From NCBI RefSeq assembly GCF_013170805.1, contig NZ_CP051293.1, positions 4,284,001 to 4,348,000 of the forward strand: a stretch of 64,000 nt of DNA, in the 5' to 3' direction. Positions 40,672 through 49,650 of the stretch are shown one piece after another (positions within the stretch are counted from its first letter, which is position 1; each line of letters opens with the position of its first letter). Both the position numbers and the translations under genes were made by a program. Below the pieces are notes generated by a model, which was not told the DNA's origin, ran no database searches, and saw only the letters and a program-made list of their open reading frames with translations. The DNA is from Mesorhizobium sp. NZP2077 (GTDB taxonomy: Bacteria; Pseudomonadota; Alphaproteobacteria; Rhizobiales; Rhizobiaceae).

Positions 40672-40829
40672 AAGGCTAATGCGGCCCGGCGCCTATAGAT
40701 TGGGATGTGAATAGGAACCGGGCCTAACCGACAGGCTGTTTGTGAGAACGGCGCCGAGGGCTAGCGAATATATGCGCCTATGCTAATACAATCGGGACTT
40801 ATCAATACGAACGATGGAAGCAGCAAAAG

Positions 40830-40982
40830 GTGGAGCACAAGCCGGCCACAACCTACGTCGTCAGCGTCTTCGAGAAGCCGCACTGGCGCACCGTGCTGAC
40901 CACCAAGGACAAGCAGAAGGCGTTCGATATGGCGAAGGAGATCGGCGACAAGGTGGGGATCAGGCAGAAGGTGAAGCGTTAG
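40830..40982 (+). CDS. Small TYVVSVFE-family protein, copy A
   Basis: A 50-residue frame from GTG 40830 reads VEHKPATTYVVSVFEKPHWR, then TVLTTKDKQKAFDMAKEIGD and a basic end. Three related sequences lie at 43528, 44950 and 46058. The sequence from 60 bases upstream through the start is nearly identical to that before copy C, so the module was duplicated with its leader. The function is unknown; the predicted fold is a short strand and helix with a basic C-terminus. Confidence 0.5.
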   Translation: MEHKPATTYVVSVFEKPHWRTVLTTKDKQKAFDMAKEIGDKVGIRQKVKR

Positions 40983-41101
40983 CAGACACCTAGCAATGAT
41001 AACGGCAAATGCTTTTAGGCCGCTCCAATGCCCTTGCGAATCCGTAAGTCGCTTAATGCTTGCCAGGCTCATATGACAAGGAATTTCTGGGAGGAAAGCC
41101 G

Positions 41102-41729
41102 GTGGGACTGCTCAGAGGGCTTCGCATAAAACTGGGGCTGAAGAAGCATCCTCTGCCGCCGCTGCCCGGTGTCGAGATCGGTCGTCATGCCTACGGGCTC
41201 GTGAAGAACTCCTTTTGGGGTGCGCATGAGAAATCGCCAATACGAATAGGTTCTTTCTGCTCGGTTGGCCCGGGTGTGCTCTTTCTCGGCGCGGCCCGAA
41301 CATCGCACCAACACAGCCACCAGCTATCCGCTTCGAGTCGTTGACGGGAAGATCCGTAATGGCGCTGAGGCTTCTAGCAAAGGACCTACCACGGTCAGCC
41401 ATGACGTATGGTTTGGTGCTCGCTGTATCATCCTAGGCGGCGTCACGATCGGGAACGGAGCGGTCATCGGTGCTGGCAGCATCGTCACCAGGGACATTCC
41501 CCCTTACGCCGTCGCGGTCGGCAATCCAGCTCGCGTCATCCGCTACCGGTTCGCGCCTGATGTCATTGGGCGCTTGCAGGCATTGGAATGGTGGAACTGG
41601 AGCGATCGCCTGATCGGCGAACGCGCCTCGATTTTGACGACGATGGATGCAAAACATTTCCTAGACGCCGTAACGCAGCAATCAACGGGGACTGTGCGCG
41701 AGCAAAGCCGGGCTGAACCAGCGGCGTGA
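41102..41729 (+). pseudogene. CatB-like hexapeptide-repeat acetyltransferase with a frameshift
   Basis: The first frame (GTG 41102, GGGAGGA 7 bases upstream) encodes a left-handed beta-helix start with IRIGSFCSVGPGVLFLG. A second frame, offset by one base, continues EHRTNTATSYPLRV, VSHDVWFGARCIILGGVTIG and GAVIGAGSIVTRDIPPYAVA to the stop at 41729. The junction is near 41295. The whole matches the xenobiotic or chloramphenicol acetyltransferase and O-acetyltransferase group of about 208 residues, so one indel separates it from an intact gene. An IS630 element lies 12 bases downstream. Confidence 0.8.
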
Positions 41730-41740
41730 CGTATCTCTAA

Positions 41741-42903
41741 TACCAACGGTCTTGGCTGCTGACTCTTTTGTGATTTTGGCCGATTTGCGCGCCGTGATTC
41801 CCTATTGCCGAAGGAGATTCGGCGATGGGATCAGCGGTGAAGTTGCGGACGAACTTTTCGGCGGGGGAGCTTCGCCGTCTTGCCCGGAACTCAAAGGATG
41901 TGCGCCAGAGCAGCCGGCTGTTGTCGATCGCAGCGGTTCTGGACGGCATGAGCCGGGCCGATGCGGCCCGGATCGGCGGGATGGATCGCCAGACGCTACG
42001 CGACTGGGTGCATCGGTTCAACACGGCCGGCCCCGATGGTCTTGTGGACCAATGGGCACCGGGACCAGCGTCCCGGCTGTCGCATGAGCAGCAGGCCGAA
42101 CTGGCCGCGCTTGTGGAGAAGGGCCCGGATCGTGCCGTCGATGGCGTCGTTCGCTGGCGGCGGATCGACCTGAAGAAAGCCATCAAGGACCGCTTCGGCA
42201 TTGATTATGACGCGCGCTATGTCGGGAAGCTGCTGCACAAGCTCGGCTTCTCCCACATGAGTGTGCGACCGCGTCATCCGGCGCAGGATGCCCATATCAT
42301 CGAGGAATTCAAAAAAACTGGCCTCGCACGCTGAAGGCGCATCTTTGCGACTTGCCGCCGCGCACGAAGGTGGAGATCTGGTTCCAGGACGAAGCAAGGA
42401 TCGGCCAGAAGAACGGGATTGTACGGCAGTGGGCCAGACGCGGCACGCGGCCGCGACAGCCGGCCGACCAGCGCTACAAGAGCGCCTACCTGTTCGGCGC
42501 CATCTGCCCAGCACGTGGTACCGGGGCGGCTCTCGCACTGCCGTTTGCCGATACCGAGGCCATGCAACTCCATATCAACGAGATCAGCCGCCATGTCGAA
42601 AAGGGCGCCCATGCCGTACTCGTCATGGATCGCGCCGGATGGCACACCACCGCAAACCTCAGCATACCGGACAACATCACCCCGATCTTCCTGCCGTCGC
42701 GCGCGCCGGAGCTGAACCCGGTCGAGAACGTCTGGCAGTATATGCGCCAGAACTGGCTCTCCAACCGTGTCTTCGACAGCTATGACGATATCATCGATGC
42801 GGCCTGCGACGCCTGGCAGAAACTCCTCGCAGATTCCGAGACCATCACATCAATCGGGATGCGCCAATGGGCCCATGTCGGTCAAACCCCATGACTCTTG
42901 GTA
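41741..42903 (+). mobile_element. IS630-family insertion sequence
   Basis: The ends TACCAACGGTCTTGG (left) and, in reverse complement, TACCAAGAGTCATGG (right) form imperfect terminal inverted repeats flanked by TA, the target this family duplicates. The element is about 1.16 kb and contains one transposase in two overlapping frames. Confidence 0.85.
41825..42894 (+). CDS. IS630 transposase, joined by -1 frameshift
   Basis: The first frame (41825-42334) carries helix-turn-helix domains (LLSIAAVLDGMSRADAARIG). The second frame holds the DDE catalytic core: FQDEARIG with the first aspartate, VLVMDRAGWHT with the second and PELNPVENVW with the glutamate. At 42311-42317 seven A residues allow a -1 slip that joins EEFKK to NWPRTLKAHLCDLPPRTKVE. 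Programmed slippage at A-runs is known in IS630 elements, so this is probably an active design rather than damage. Confidence 0.82.
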
Positions 42904-43527
42904 TAAGGGGCGTGGCCAGATAGATCGCGCCGAGAGTGAAGCACTGATGAAGTTAGCCGGCGCCAGTTGGGAGTTGGGTGGCTTTGGGGAGCGCTCGCCC
43001 GTGGCAAAGCCTGAGAGCTTGATGCGAAGCTCAGTTCATACACCGAGCGAATATCAGGCACTTCCAAAGGAAGCTTGAAACGGAAATTGACCCTGTCAAC
43101 CGAGCGCTACTCCTGAGGCTCCTCGCCCAATAGGAGGCTTGGCGGCTCCCTCACGTTGTCGGTGTTGTTAAGCCATAAACCATGCCGGCCTTTCGTAGCC
43201 TAGCGACTGATGATCCGCCTTATGAGGTTTCGTCAGGGTCTTCATGGTAGGTTAAATCGCTGATCAACCCTTTGACGTGTTTTGCCCATTCGTGTTCCGG
43301 AATTCGCAACAGACGAGCTAGCTTCCAGGACTCGCGCGGCAGGCTTCGACGATAAGGGCGGCGGCCAGCCGAAACGGCCCGCTGGTGAGGCCTGCACACA
43401 CGCTCATTTGCCTAAGCCCGGAGTGTTGATGTGCAGTGTGAGGCTGATCTGCAAAAGCGGCCGGTGCCCTCCATCGTGCCGAGATCGGGCCTCCGCTCGG
43501 GCGGCGCTCTTCTCCGCCAGAGAGGTG
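42904..43527. other. Stretch without an intact gene
   Basis: It contains a copy of the repeated leader element near 43351-43392 but no credible coding frame leads from it. The open frames here become incoherent. Confidence 0.4.
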
Positions 43528-43661
43528 CGGGTCAGCGTGTACGAGAAGCCGCACTGCACTTGACGACCAAGGACAAGCAGAAAGCGTTCGATATGGCCAA
43601 GGAGATCGGCGGCAAGGCGCGAGTCGAGGAAATCACTCCGAAGCGGCCTCGTAAGTACTAG
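43528..43661 (+). pseudogene. Small TYVVSVFE-family protein, decayed copy B
   Basis: RVSVYEKPH is followed by a stop. The second half, LTTKDKQKAFDMAKEIGGKA, resumes in another frame and ends RPRKY. A deletion of about ten bases, covering what is WRTV in copy A, explains the break. Confidence 0.65.
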
Positions 43662-44338
43662 AAGTGGTAGTTTATGCCGACACGGACCGTATCTAACTTG
43701 ATGGCATCGGAGGTGGTACTAACGACTTCGAAGTCTGGTTTCCCCAAATCCACATGCAGGTATTCTGCCTTGAGGGAAAGGTGCTGGTTCATCGCCCACT
43801 CGACGCCGGCGCCAGCCGACCAACCCCAGCGAGTGTCGCTATAGCCGCAGGTGGCACCACCACCGCATGCGCCGAGATCGGCCGATCCCTTCACGCGTCC
43901 CACGGCAAAGCCGCCTGTGACATAGGGAAGTAGATTCTCAAAGGCATATCCCAAGCGGGCGCGACCGGTGCCGAACCAACTCACCTTGGCGGAGCAGCCT
44001 TCAATGTAGCAGGGGGCGCCGACAGGTGGCTCCAATACATCGCCTCTGATATTCGCGTAGGAGATGTCACCTTCCACGCCAAGCACGAAGCGGTCGTTCT
44101 GCCAGTTGTATCCACCAGTCAGGCCGCCGACAAAACCGTTTGCATCAAAGTCGACCGACAAGGTCGCCGGGACATAATTGTAGGTTTGTGACCCCCAGCC
44201 ATACCCAGCAACTGCGCCGATATATGCGCCCGACCAATTGACCGTAGTGACCGGATCGGTCGCTACGGCGTCGGCGGCTATGGCAGAACCGGCAACGAGC
44301 GAAACCAATCCGGCCAGCAGAATGGAAATCAGGCGCAT
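43658..44338 (-). CDS. Outer-membrane beta-barrel protein (Omp25/Omp31-like)
   Basis: The 226-residue protein has a signal peptide ending LVAGSAIA, then a small eight-stranded barrel with the family features WSGAYIGAVAGYGWG, GFVGGLTGGYNWQNDRFVLG and the C-terminal VRVGINYHF ending in phenylalanine, the outer-membrane insertion signal. Rhizobial and Brucella homologues are abundant surface proteins; haem binding is known for one branch. Its 3' end overlaps the end of decayed copy B by 4 bases. It is intact, unlike many island genes. Confidence 0.9.
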   Translation of the reverse strand: MRLISILLAGLVSLVAGSAIAADAVATDPVTTVNWSGAYIGAVAGYGWGSQTYNYVPATLSVDFDANGFVGGLTGGYNWQNDRFVLGVEGDISYANIRGDVLEPPVGAPCYIEGCSAKVSWFGTGRARLGYAFENLLPYVTGGFAVGRVKGSADLGACGGGATCGYSDTRWGWSAGAGVEWAMNQHLSLKAEYLHVDLGKPDFEVVSTTSDAIKLDTVRVGINYHF

Positions 44339-44949
44339 TAATCAATCCCCAGCAAAAACCCTCGAAGCTGTTTAGCAATGGGGTAGGGAGACCGATATGG
44401 CAATTCTGCAACAAGCGTCTGCTTTTAGGCCGGACGCCGGAGACGTTGCCGCCGATGCGACATGCAGAAGGTCGTCAGCAAAATAGCCCCTCCGCCGTGC
44501 GGGACGTCACCGGGAAGGAAGTCGAGTTCATCCGCTGGAACGCTACAGGACCGGTGCGTCCCCTTACGGGTGGGTAGCACCATCGAGCTTGCCGACATCA
44601 AAAACAAAGCCCCGGCGCGGGGTGAGGCGCCGGGGCTTTTAGTTATGTACGAGCTACATTCCATGTCCGCATATGACAGTGCGCCAATCTGCTCAACAAA
44701 CGGTAAGTTCAGCATGCAACTTGAAGTTGGTCGCCAGCGAAATCACGACTGGAAGCGGACGTTCGAACCACCACGCGGGACTTAGGTGGGTGGCCCAGCA
44801 GCTTTGGTTGCAAGAGGGACTGGCAGCGGAAGGCCGCTGGGCCTGACCGGTAGTGGCCTTGAGGACGGGCGCGCGTCCGGCTAGAAAATGTATACGCCAT
44901 TGCTGATATAATCGGGATTTATCAAAATGAACGATGGAAGCAGCAAAAG
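44339..44949. other. OMP leader, terminator and zinc-ribbon gene remnant
   Basis: An open frame at 44462-44785 spans a strong terminator, which argues against a gene. Its end, RNHDWKRTFEPPRGT, matches the end of the zinc-ribbon protein at 40387, so 44700-44785 is probably a fragment of a second copy. Confidence 0.5.
44606..44640. terminator. Strong hairpin, bidirectional terminator
   Basis: AAAGCCCCGGCGC and GCGCCGGGGCTTTT form a 13-bp stem with an 8-base loop, with T tracts on the plus side and, less strongly, on the minus side. Confidence 0.8.
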
Positions 44950-45122
44950 GTGGAGGACGCGACGGCCATGACCTACGTCGTGAGCGTATTCGACAAGCAG
45001 CACTGGCGACCTGACGACAGGTACAAGAGCGAAGGCCTTAGCGCTTGAGCAGGGGGATGGTGCAGGATGCAGCTAAGGCGCGGGTCGAGGAGTTCACGCT
45101 GAAGCGGAAGACGCGTAGGTAA
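44950..45122 (+). pseudogene. Small TYVVSVFE-family protein, decayed copy C
   Basis: The frame VEDATAMTYVVSVFDKQHWR runs to a stop at 45048. The family's basic end (ARVEEFTLKRKTRR) is found downstream in another frame, ending at 45122. The middle (TVLTTKDKQ...) is lost. Confidence 0.65.
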
Positions 45123-45166
45123 AAAAGCCGGCGCCCTCGCAGGGAGGTTGCCCGAATGACGCCGGC
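45121..45166 (-). terminator. Minus-strand terminator after the 74-residue gene
   Basis: GCCGGCG and CGCCGGC form the stem with a long loop; six T residues follow on the minus strand. It lies about 95 bases beyond the end of the minus gene at 45261. Confidence 0.65.
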
Positions 45167-45260
45167 CGGACGGTCCCTTTCAGGTCCGCCGCACCTCAGA
45201 CATAGCTGAGTCTTTCCGTTACGTCATGCTGGAGGAGCGTCATGTATACGAGTTACGAGC

Positions 45261-45485
45261 TCATTGTCTACGGGCCGCCCGCCGGCTCGCAAACGCCTCT
45301 AGTTCATCAAGCGTAAACTCGTTTTGGTATCTGTATTGCGAACCATCTGAATAGATACCGCCGGCATTTATCGAAAGGATGACCGCCCCATCCGTTTCGA
45401 ATCTGACCTCGCCATCGCCCAACGGTCTATGGAAAATCGTTCGAGAAACGCCTTCTCGTTTCGCAGGTCCCACTAGGATCCGCAT
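45261..45485 (-). CDS. Hypothetical 74-residue protein
   Basis: The frame MRILVGPAKREGVSRTIFHR, then PLGDGEVRFETDGAVILSIN and YQNEFTLDELEAFASRRAAR, has coherent composition and a GAGGTAGG ribosome site before ATG 45485. A minus-strand terminator follows. I do not recognise a family. It looks like a real small gene rather than a shadow. Confidence 0.6.
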   Translation of the reverse strand: MRILVGPAKREGVSRTIFHRPLGDGEVRFETDGAVILSINAGGIYSDGSQYRYQNEFTLDELEAFASRRAARRQ

Positions 45486-45828
45486 AGCCTACCTCGCCCT
45501 GTTGCTTCGCAAATAGGAAGCAGCGCCCTCCCGCCACAACTAAGCTCCAGGTGCAATTGCCGCACCAAACTAAGGTGTCCCAATATGGGGGCAAAACTGG
45601 AGACCGGAGGCGCAAGAGCACGGCTCCTACGGCTGGGTAGGACTTCAGTCTTAGTCCAGCCGATAGGCTTAGTTGCGTAGTTACTAATATGCCCATAGTT
45701 TTGGCAGCGCGGGGGACAGTCGAACGCTTCCCGCAGTGGCCGGTGTGGTCCGATGCCCCCAACAAGAGCCCAAACCGCACCGGCCATCCGGCATATCAAG
45801 TTGCCGCATCGGGGAAGGCAGTCCTTAA
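45486..45828. other. Stretch without a supported gene
   Basis: Several short frames on both strands disagree with each other and lack start signals. It must contain the promoter of the minus 74-residue gene. Confidence 0.35.
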
Positions 45829-46074
45829 GTGCTCTCAATTGTTTTGCGGGAAAAGCTGGTTTGCGAATGCGGTTGCACCGGGTATTTGAAACTACGAGAA
45901 GACGACCTGCCCTTTAGCGGCCCCTGGGAATCCTGCAGCTTGGAGGGTTTCAGTGGCGGCAGCCTGACGATCACCAATTCCGGAAATATTCCCGGCGACA
46001 AGTTGGCCTACCTCCGCCCTTTGTGTCCTCAATGCAGCCAGTGGGGCAAGGTGAAATATGCCAGCCGAACCTGA
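45829..46074 (+). CDS. Hypothetical cysteine-pair (zinc-binding?) protein
   Basis: From GTG 45829 (or TTG 45844) the frame has LVCECGCTGYLKL near the start and LCPQCSQWGK near the end, two cysteine clusters that could bind zinc. About 80 residues. Its end overlaps the start of TYVVSVFE copy D by 17 bases, repeating the pairing seen at 40387-40982. The start is weakly supported. Confidence 0.4.
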   Translation: MLSIVLREKLVCECGCTGYLKLREDDLPFSGPWESCSLEGFSGGSLTITNSGNIPGDKLAYLRPLCPQCSQWGKVKYASRT

Positions 46075-46234
46075 GCTCGCAAGAACCATCACCTACATCG
46101 TCAGCGTTTTCGAGCAACCGCACTGGCGCACGGTGCTGACCACCAAGGACAAGCAGGCGGCTCTCGATATGGCCAAGGAGATCGGCGACAAGGTGCGTGT
46201 CGCAGAGACCACGCCAAAGCCGAAGGAGCGCTGA
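46058..46234 (+). CDS. Small TYVVSVFE-family protein, copy D
   Basis: This is the best preserved copy, 58 residues from ATG 46058: MPAEPELARTITYIVSVFEQ, then PHWRTVLTTKDKQAALDMAK, EIGDKVRVAETT and a basic end. It aligns with copy A without gaps over about 40 residues. The intact frame in two copies with synonymous differences suggests past selection for the protein. The function is unknown. Confidence 0.55.
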   Translation: MPAEPELARTITYIVSVFEQPHWRTVLTTKDKQAALDMAKEIGDKVRVAETTPKPKER

Positions 46235-46423
46235 GGACTCGAAGCGCCGCAAGCCTGTGCATCATTATGGGTCAGAATACCTGGCACCGCGATTGCATTG
46301 CGTTATCTCAGCAGGGGCAAACCAACACCCCAGCAAGTCCCGTTAATCCCTAGGGACGGTCCGCCGCTGCCGTGAATGGGGCGGCGGGCTATACTTACAG
46401 TGGTTTCGCCTGACTATGGTCGC

Positions 46424-46966
46424 TTATTGCTTCGCCGCATGATCTAGGAGCCGAATAGCCAGATCACGGCGCGGTTCGGAGTTGGCGCGGTCGACCCCCT
46501 CGACGGTAATTGCGATCGTTCCGTTCTCGATCCTGGATATCCATCCCTTCGCTTTCATGTATCACAAGTGGAATTCGAGATGTTCCCGTCGACAGCCTAA
46601 CAAGCGTTCGATCTCTACGTCGCCAATTCCGGGATTGCTCACGTCCTGCCTGCGCTTCACGCAAAGGAGCCCAAGCAGTTTGGCCTGGACCACGGCATCC
46701 TTGTCGGCTCCCCTGACATCGCTCGCTTCATCGGCCAATTGAAGGCGTAGCCCCGCGTGCTCCCGGTACAAGATGTCATACTGCGCGCGCTTGACTGGAT
46801 CCTTTAGAACGTTGTGTGCCTCTACAATTTTACTGAAGCGGGCTTCATTGACCGTCTGTTGATTGTCTGGATGGTAGCGCATGGCAAAAATCCTAAACAC
46901 CCGCTCGATCGTTTCCGAATTGGCGTTAGGGCTGACTTCCAGAAATTCGTAGTAATCAATGAACAT
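46424..46966 (-). pseudogene. J-domain protein with C-terminal winged-helix-like region, internal TGA
   Basis: The start MFIDYYEFLEVSPNANSETI leads into a J domain with the HPD motif in MRYHPDNQQ (Hsp70 contact) and KRAQYDILYR. The frame stops at TGA 46562-46564 after LEFHL. The same frame then stays open for 45 more codons (YMKAKGWISRIENGTIAITV, to LLDHAAKQ, TAA at 46424), and LEFHLWYMKAKGWI would be restored by TGG for TGA. The C-terminal region resembles a winged helix. This is a nonsense mutation, a readthrough case or a base error. Confidence 0.75.
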
Positions 46967-47458
46967 TGCTGCGCTCCCCGCTGGGACAACAGTATATTCA
47001 TCAGAGGGGTAAAGTAATGGAACGTCCAATGGACAGGAACGGAACCAAAGCGGTAACGTCAGACCTTTGCCTGCGGCACGCCAGACTTTGGTCTTAGTAC
47101 AAAAAGCCCGCCGCGTACCCCCACGCGACGGGCTCTCTATAGCGGACGGTCGCTTCCCGGAGAATCTGCCTCCATATTAGAAACTCGTGATGGACGGGAT
47201 TGGTTCCCTGTGTGATCGGGGTAGCGCCTATAGGATCGTTGAGTTTTACGAGGCCGGCGCCACGCCTTGGAGAACAACCCGACACCGGCCAGACGAACCG
47301 TCAGGTCCGCCGCGCCTCATGCATGATGGATTCGCGGGCGCGTCGGTATGGTGCGATCACGTATCCGCTAGTGGCTGCAATATTCGCTTGCACTAATATA
47401 CAGGTGACGTTACGTCATGCTGCAGCATCTTGGGGATGCGCAACCGTGGGGAAGTACG
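46967..47458. other. Stretch with an orphan minus-strand hairpin
   Basis: GCCCGCCGCGT and ACGCGACGGGC at 47106-47133 with five T on the minus strand look like a terminator, but no convincing minus gene lies upstream of it. No other feature was seen. Confidence 0.45.
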
Positions 47459-47701
47459 ATGAGAGTGGCAACTTTTTGCGCGGCGATCGTAATCGCTGCG
47501 ACCGGTGTCGCTGTGGCCAAGGAGAAAAAGGTGGTGGTCAGTAATGCTGCGGAACTTTGCTCTACCAAGCATTCGGCCAAGAAGCCGGTGCCGGAGCTGG
47601 ACTGCAGTTTGACTGGGACGGCCAAATTGCCGGATGGAGCAACGCCGGAAAAGCCGCGCCTCGGATACGAGACCAACCCATGGATTGTCGTCGGGTTTTA
47701 G
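47459..47701 (+). CDS. Small exported protein
   Basis: The 80-residue frame begins MRVATFCAAIVIAATGVAVA, a clear signal peptide, then KEKKVVVSNAAELCSTKHSA with two cysteines in the mature part. GGGGAAG lies upstream of ATG 47459. No family was recognised; the short mature domain with two cysteines could carry one disulfide. Confidence 0.55.
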   Translation: MRVATFCAAIVIAATGVAVAKEKKVVVSNAAELCSTKHSAKKPVPELDCSLTGTAKLPDGATPEKPRLGYETNPWIVVGF

Positions 47702-47799
47702 TTTAGAGAAGCAGTAACGCACCTAGCGCGGCCATCAGCACGGCAGGCGCGGCCATGCCCAGCATTGCCCTGTGCCTGTAGCGACAGACCGCGCTGCAA

Positions 47800-48830
47800 G
47801 GCCAGATTTGAGGCGGCGGTTTGCGTCGTCGACGATCAGGGCGCGGTGCATCTGGAGGCGGCGGTGATGGCCGATCCCGAGGCACTGTTTGCGGTGCTGA
47901 AGCCGTTTCTCGCGCGACTGCGGCGTGTCGGGCACGAGGCCGGCTCGCTGTCGCCTTGGCTGCAGCCGGAACTCAAGAAACTTGGCCTGCCGGCGATCTG
48001 CCTGGAGACGCAGCACGTGCGCGCCGCGCTGTCGGCGCAGCGCAACAAGACCGACAAGGCCGATGCGCTCGGCATCGCCCACATCATGCGCACCGGCTGG
48101 TTCCGCCAGGCCTAGATCAAGTCGGAGAGCTGCCACCGGACGAAGCTTCTGCTGACCCACCGGCGCAATCTGAAGGCCAAGTTTCTCGACCTGGAGAACG
48201 CCATCTGGCACTCGCTGAAGTCATTCGGCATTCGCCTCGGCAAGGTCGGACGCGGCGCTTTCGAGCAGGCGGTTCGCCAGGCTGTGGCCGACGATCCGCT
48301 GTCGGCCGAACTGATGGACGCCATGCTGTCGGCGCGCGCGGCGCTATGGAAACAGTACTGCCGGCTGCACGATCTCGTCGTGAAAATGGTGGCGCCCGGC
48401 GAGCTGTGTCGACGCTTTCATGGCGATCCCCGGCGTCGGCCCGGTGACGGCGCTCTCGTTCATGACGGCGATCGACGATCCGTCGCGCTTTCGCCGCTCG
48501 CGCGACGTCGCCGCCTACTTCGGGCTGACGTCGCGGCGCTGGCAGTCCGGCTCAACGATCGACATTCAGGGACGGATCTCCAAGGCCGGTGACGCGGACG
48601 TGCGGCGCGCGCTCTACGAGGCGGCGTCAGGTTTGATGACGCGCTTCAAGGGTAGGGACAAGGTCAAGAGTTGGGGCCAGGAGCTCGCCAAACGCTCCTG
48701 CCACCGCAAGGCTTGTGTTGCGGTGGCGCGCAAGCTGGCGGTGATCATGCATGCGATCTGGATGGACGGCACGTTCTATGTCGGCGATCCGGCTGCGGGC
48801 GAGGCCGACGGCCGCGCAGCGCGCCCATGT
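47800..48830 (+). pseudogene. IS110-family transposase, broken
   Basis: The frame carries EAAVCVVDDQGAVHLEAAV, RNKTDKADALGIAHIMRTGW, then an in-frame TAG at 48113, continues IKSESCHRTKLLLTHRRNLK, and shifts frame near 48414 before AIPGVGPVTALSFMTAIDDP and AAYFGLTSRRWQSGSTIDIQ. The first segment that normally holds the initial catalytic aspartate is missing. At least three lesions make it inactive. Confidence 0.88.
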
Positions 48831-49650
48831 CAAGGACCGCAAGCTGCTCGGAGCGCATCGATGAGCGGCGCGACGGCGGTTGAAACGCATGGTGCTCGCA
48901 CGCTGACGGACGCCACACAAGGAGATGCCCCGGCGGATGAGAACCGATGCAGACCAGGAACGACGGAACGCACGTTATCTCGCCTGCGGCCGCGCCGACG
49001 ATGAGACGGCCGGACCGCGCCGGATTGCCTGTGACGCTGCTCCGTCACTCCGATGGAAAAGTGCGCCACGACGGTTCCGGTGCTGCAAATAAGCAGCGCT
49101 GCTACCCCGTCGCAGAGCGCGGAAGACTGCACGGCGCATCGGAACTCAACGCAAGAGTACGGGATCTTGGTGTAGAGCATAGAATAGTGTATTATCGTAG
49201 ATTGGAAGAGGAACGACGATGGAATAAAGTCTCGCAAAATACGACCGATTAAGACGGCGAGATAAAAGGGAGCGAGGTGCGGCTTGGATCGGTCGTGTTG
49301 TTTCAGTGGGTTATCTAGGATTTTCGCGAGGTGCGGGCTTCCCCTGCACCTCCCAAGATTGTCGATTTTCGTTATTCGTCCGTAGCTTAGTGCGATGTGC
49401 GGCGCCTCGGTCGGCGCTTATGGAGAGTGGGGCCGGGAAGGGGGCGTGGTCTGAGACGGCAGCGAGACGCTCGACAGAAAGAAGCAGTTCTCGGAAGGGA
49501 CGCGGGTCCTTCGGTGACCTATGGTCGACTGGCAGGTGACCTAGTCCCTATGATTGCTGGGCCTGAGGGCGGCCCGTCATCCGATATGCAACGGTACGAG
49601 GGTTAAGCCGGCTGGCCGGCGCAGAGCCTCATGCATAGGAGACGGGCCAT
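48831..49650. other. Stretch between two IS110 transposases
   Basis: No credible gene. The end before 49651 should be the left noncoding end of the second IS110 element, but element limits could not be fixed because this family often lacks terminal inverted repeats. Confidence 0.4.

Noticed and set aside
40761..41072. 103-residue minus-strand frame, with a look-alike at 45971-46252
   Set aside because: The similarity between the two arises because both are antisense to copies of the small TYVVSVFE family.
44462..44785. 107-residue open frame
   Set aside because: It spans a strong terminator and its middle is incoherent; only the last 15 residues resemble a real protein, so it was treated as a remnant.
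47094..47285. 63-residue minus-strand frame ending at the hairpin
   Set aside because: It runs through the orphan terminator and lacks a ribosome site.
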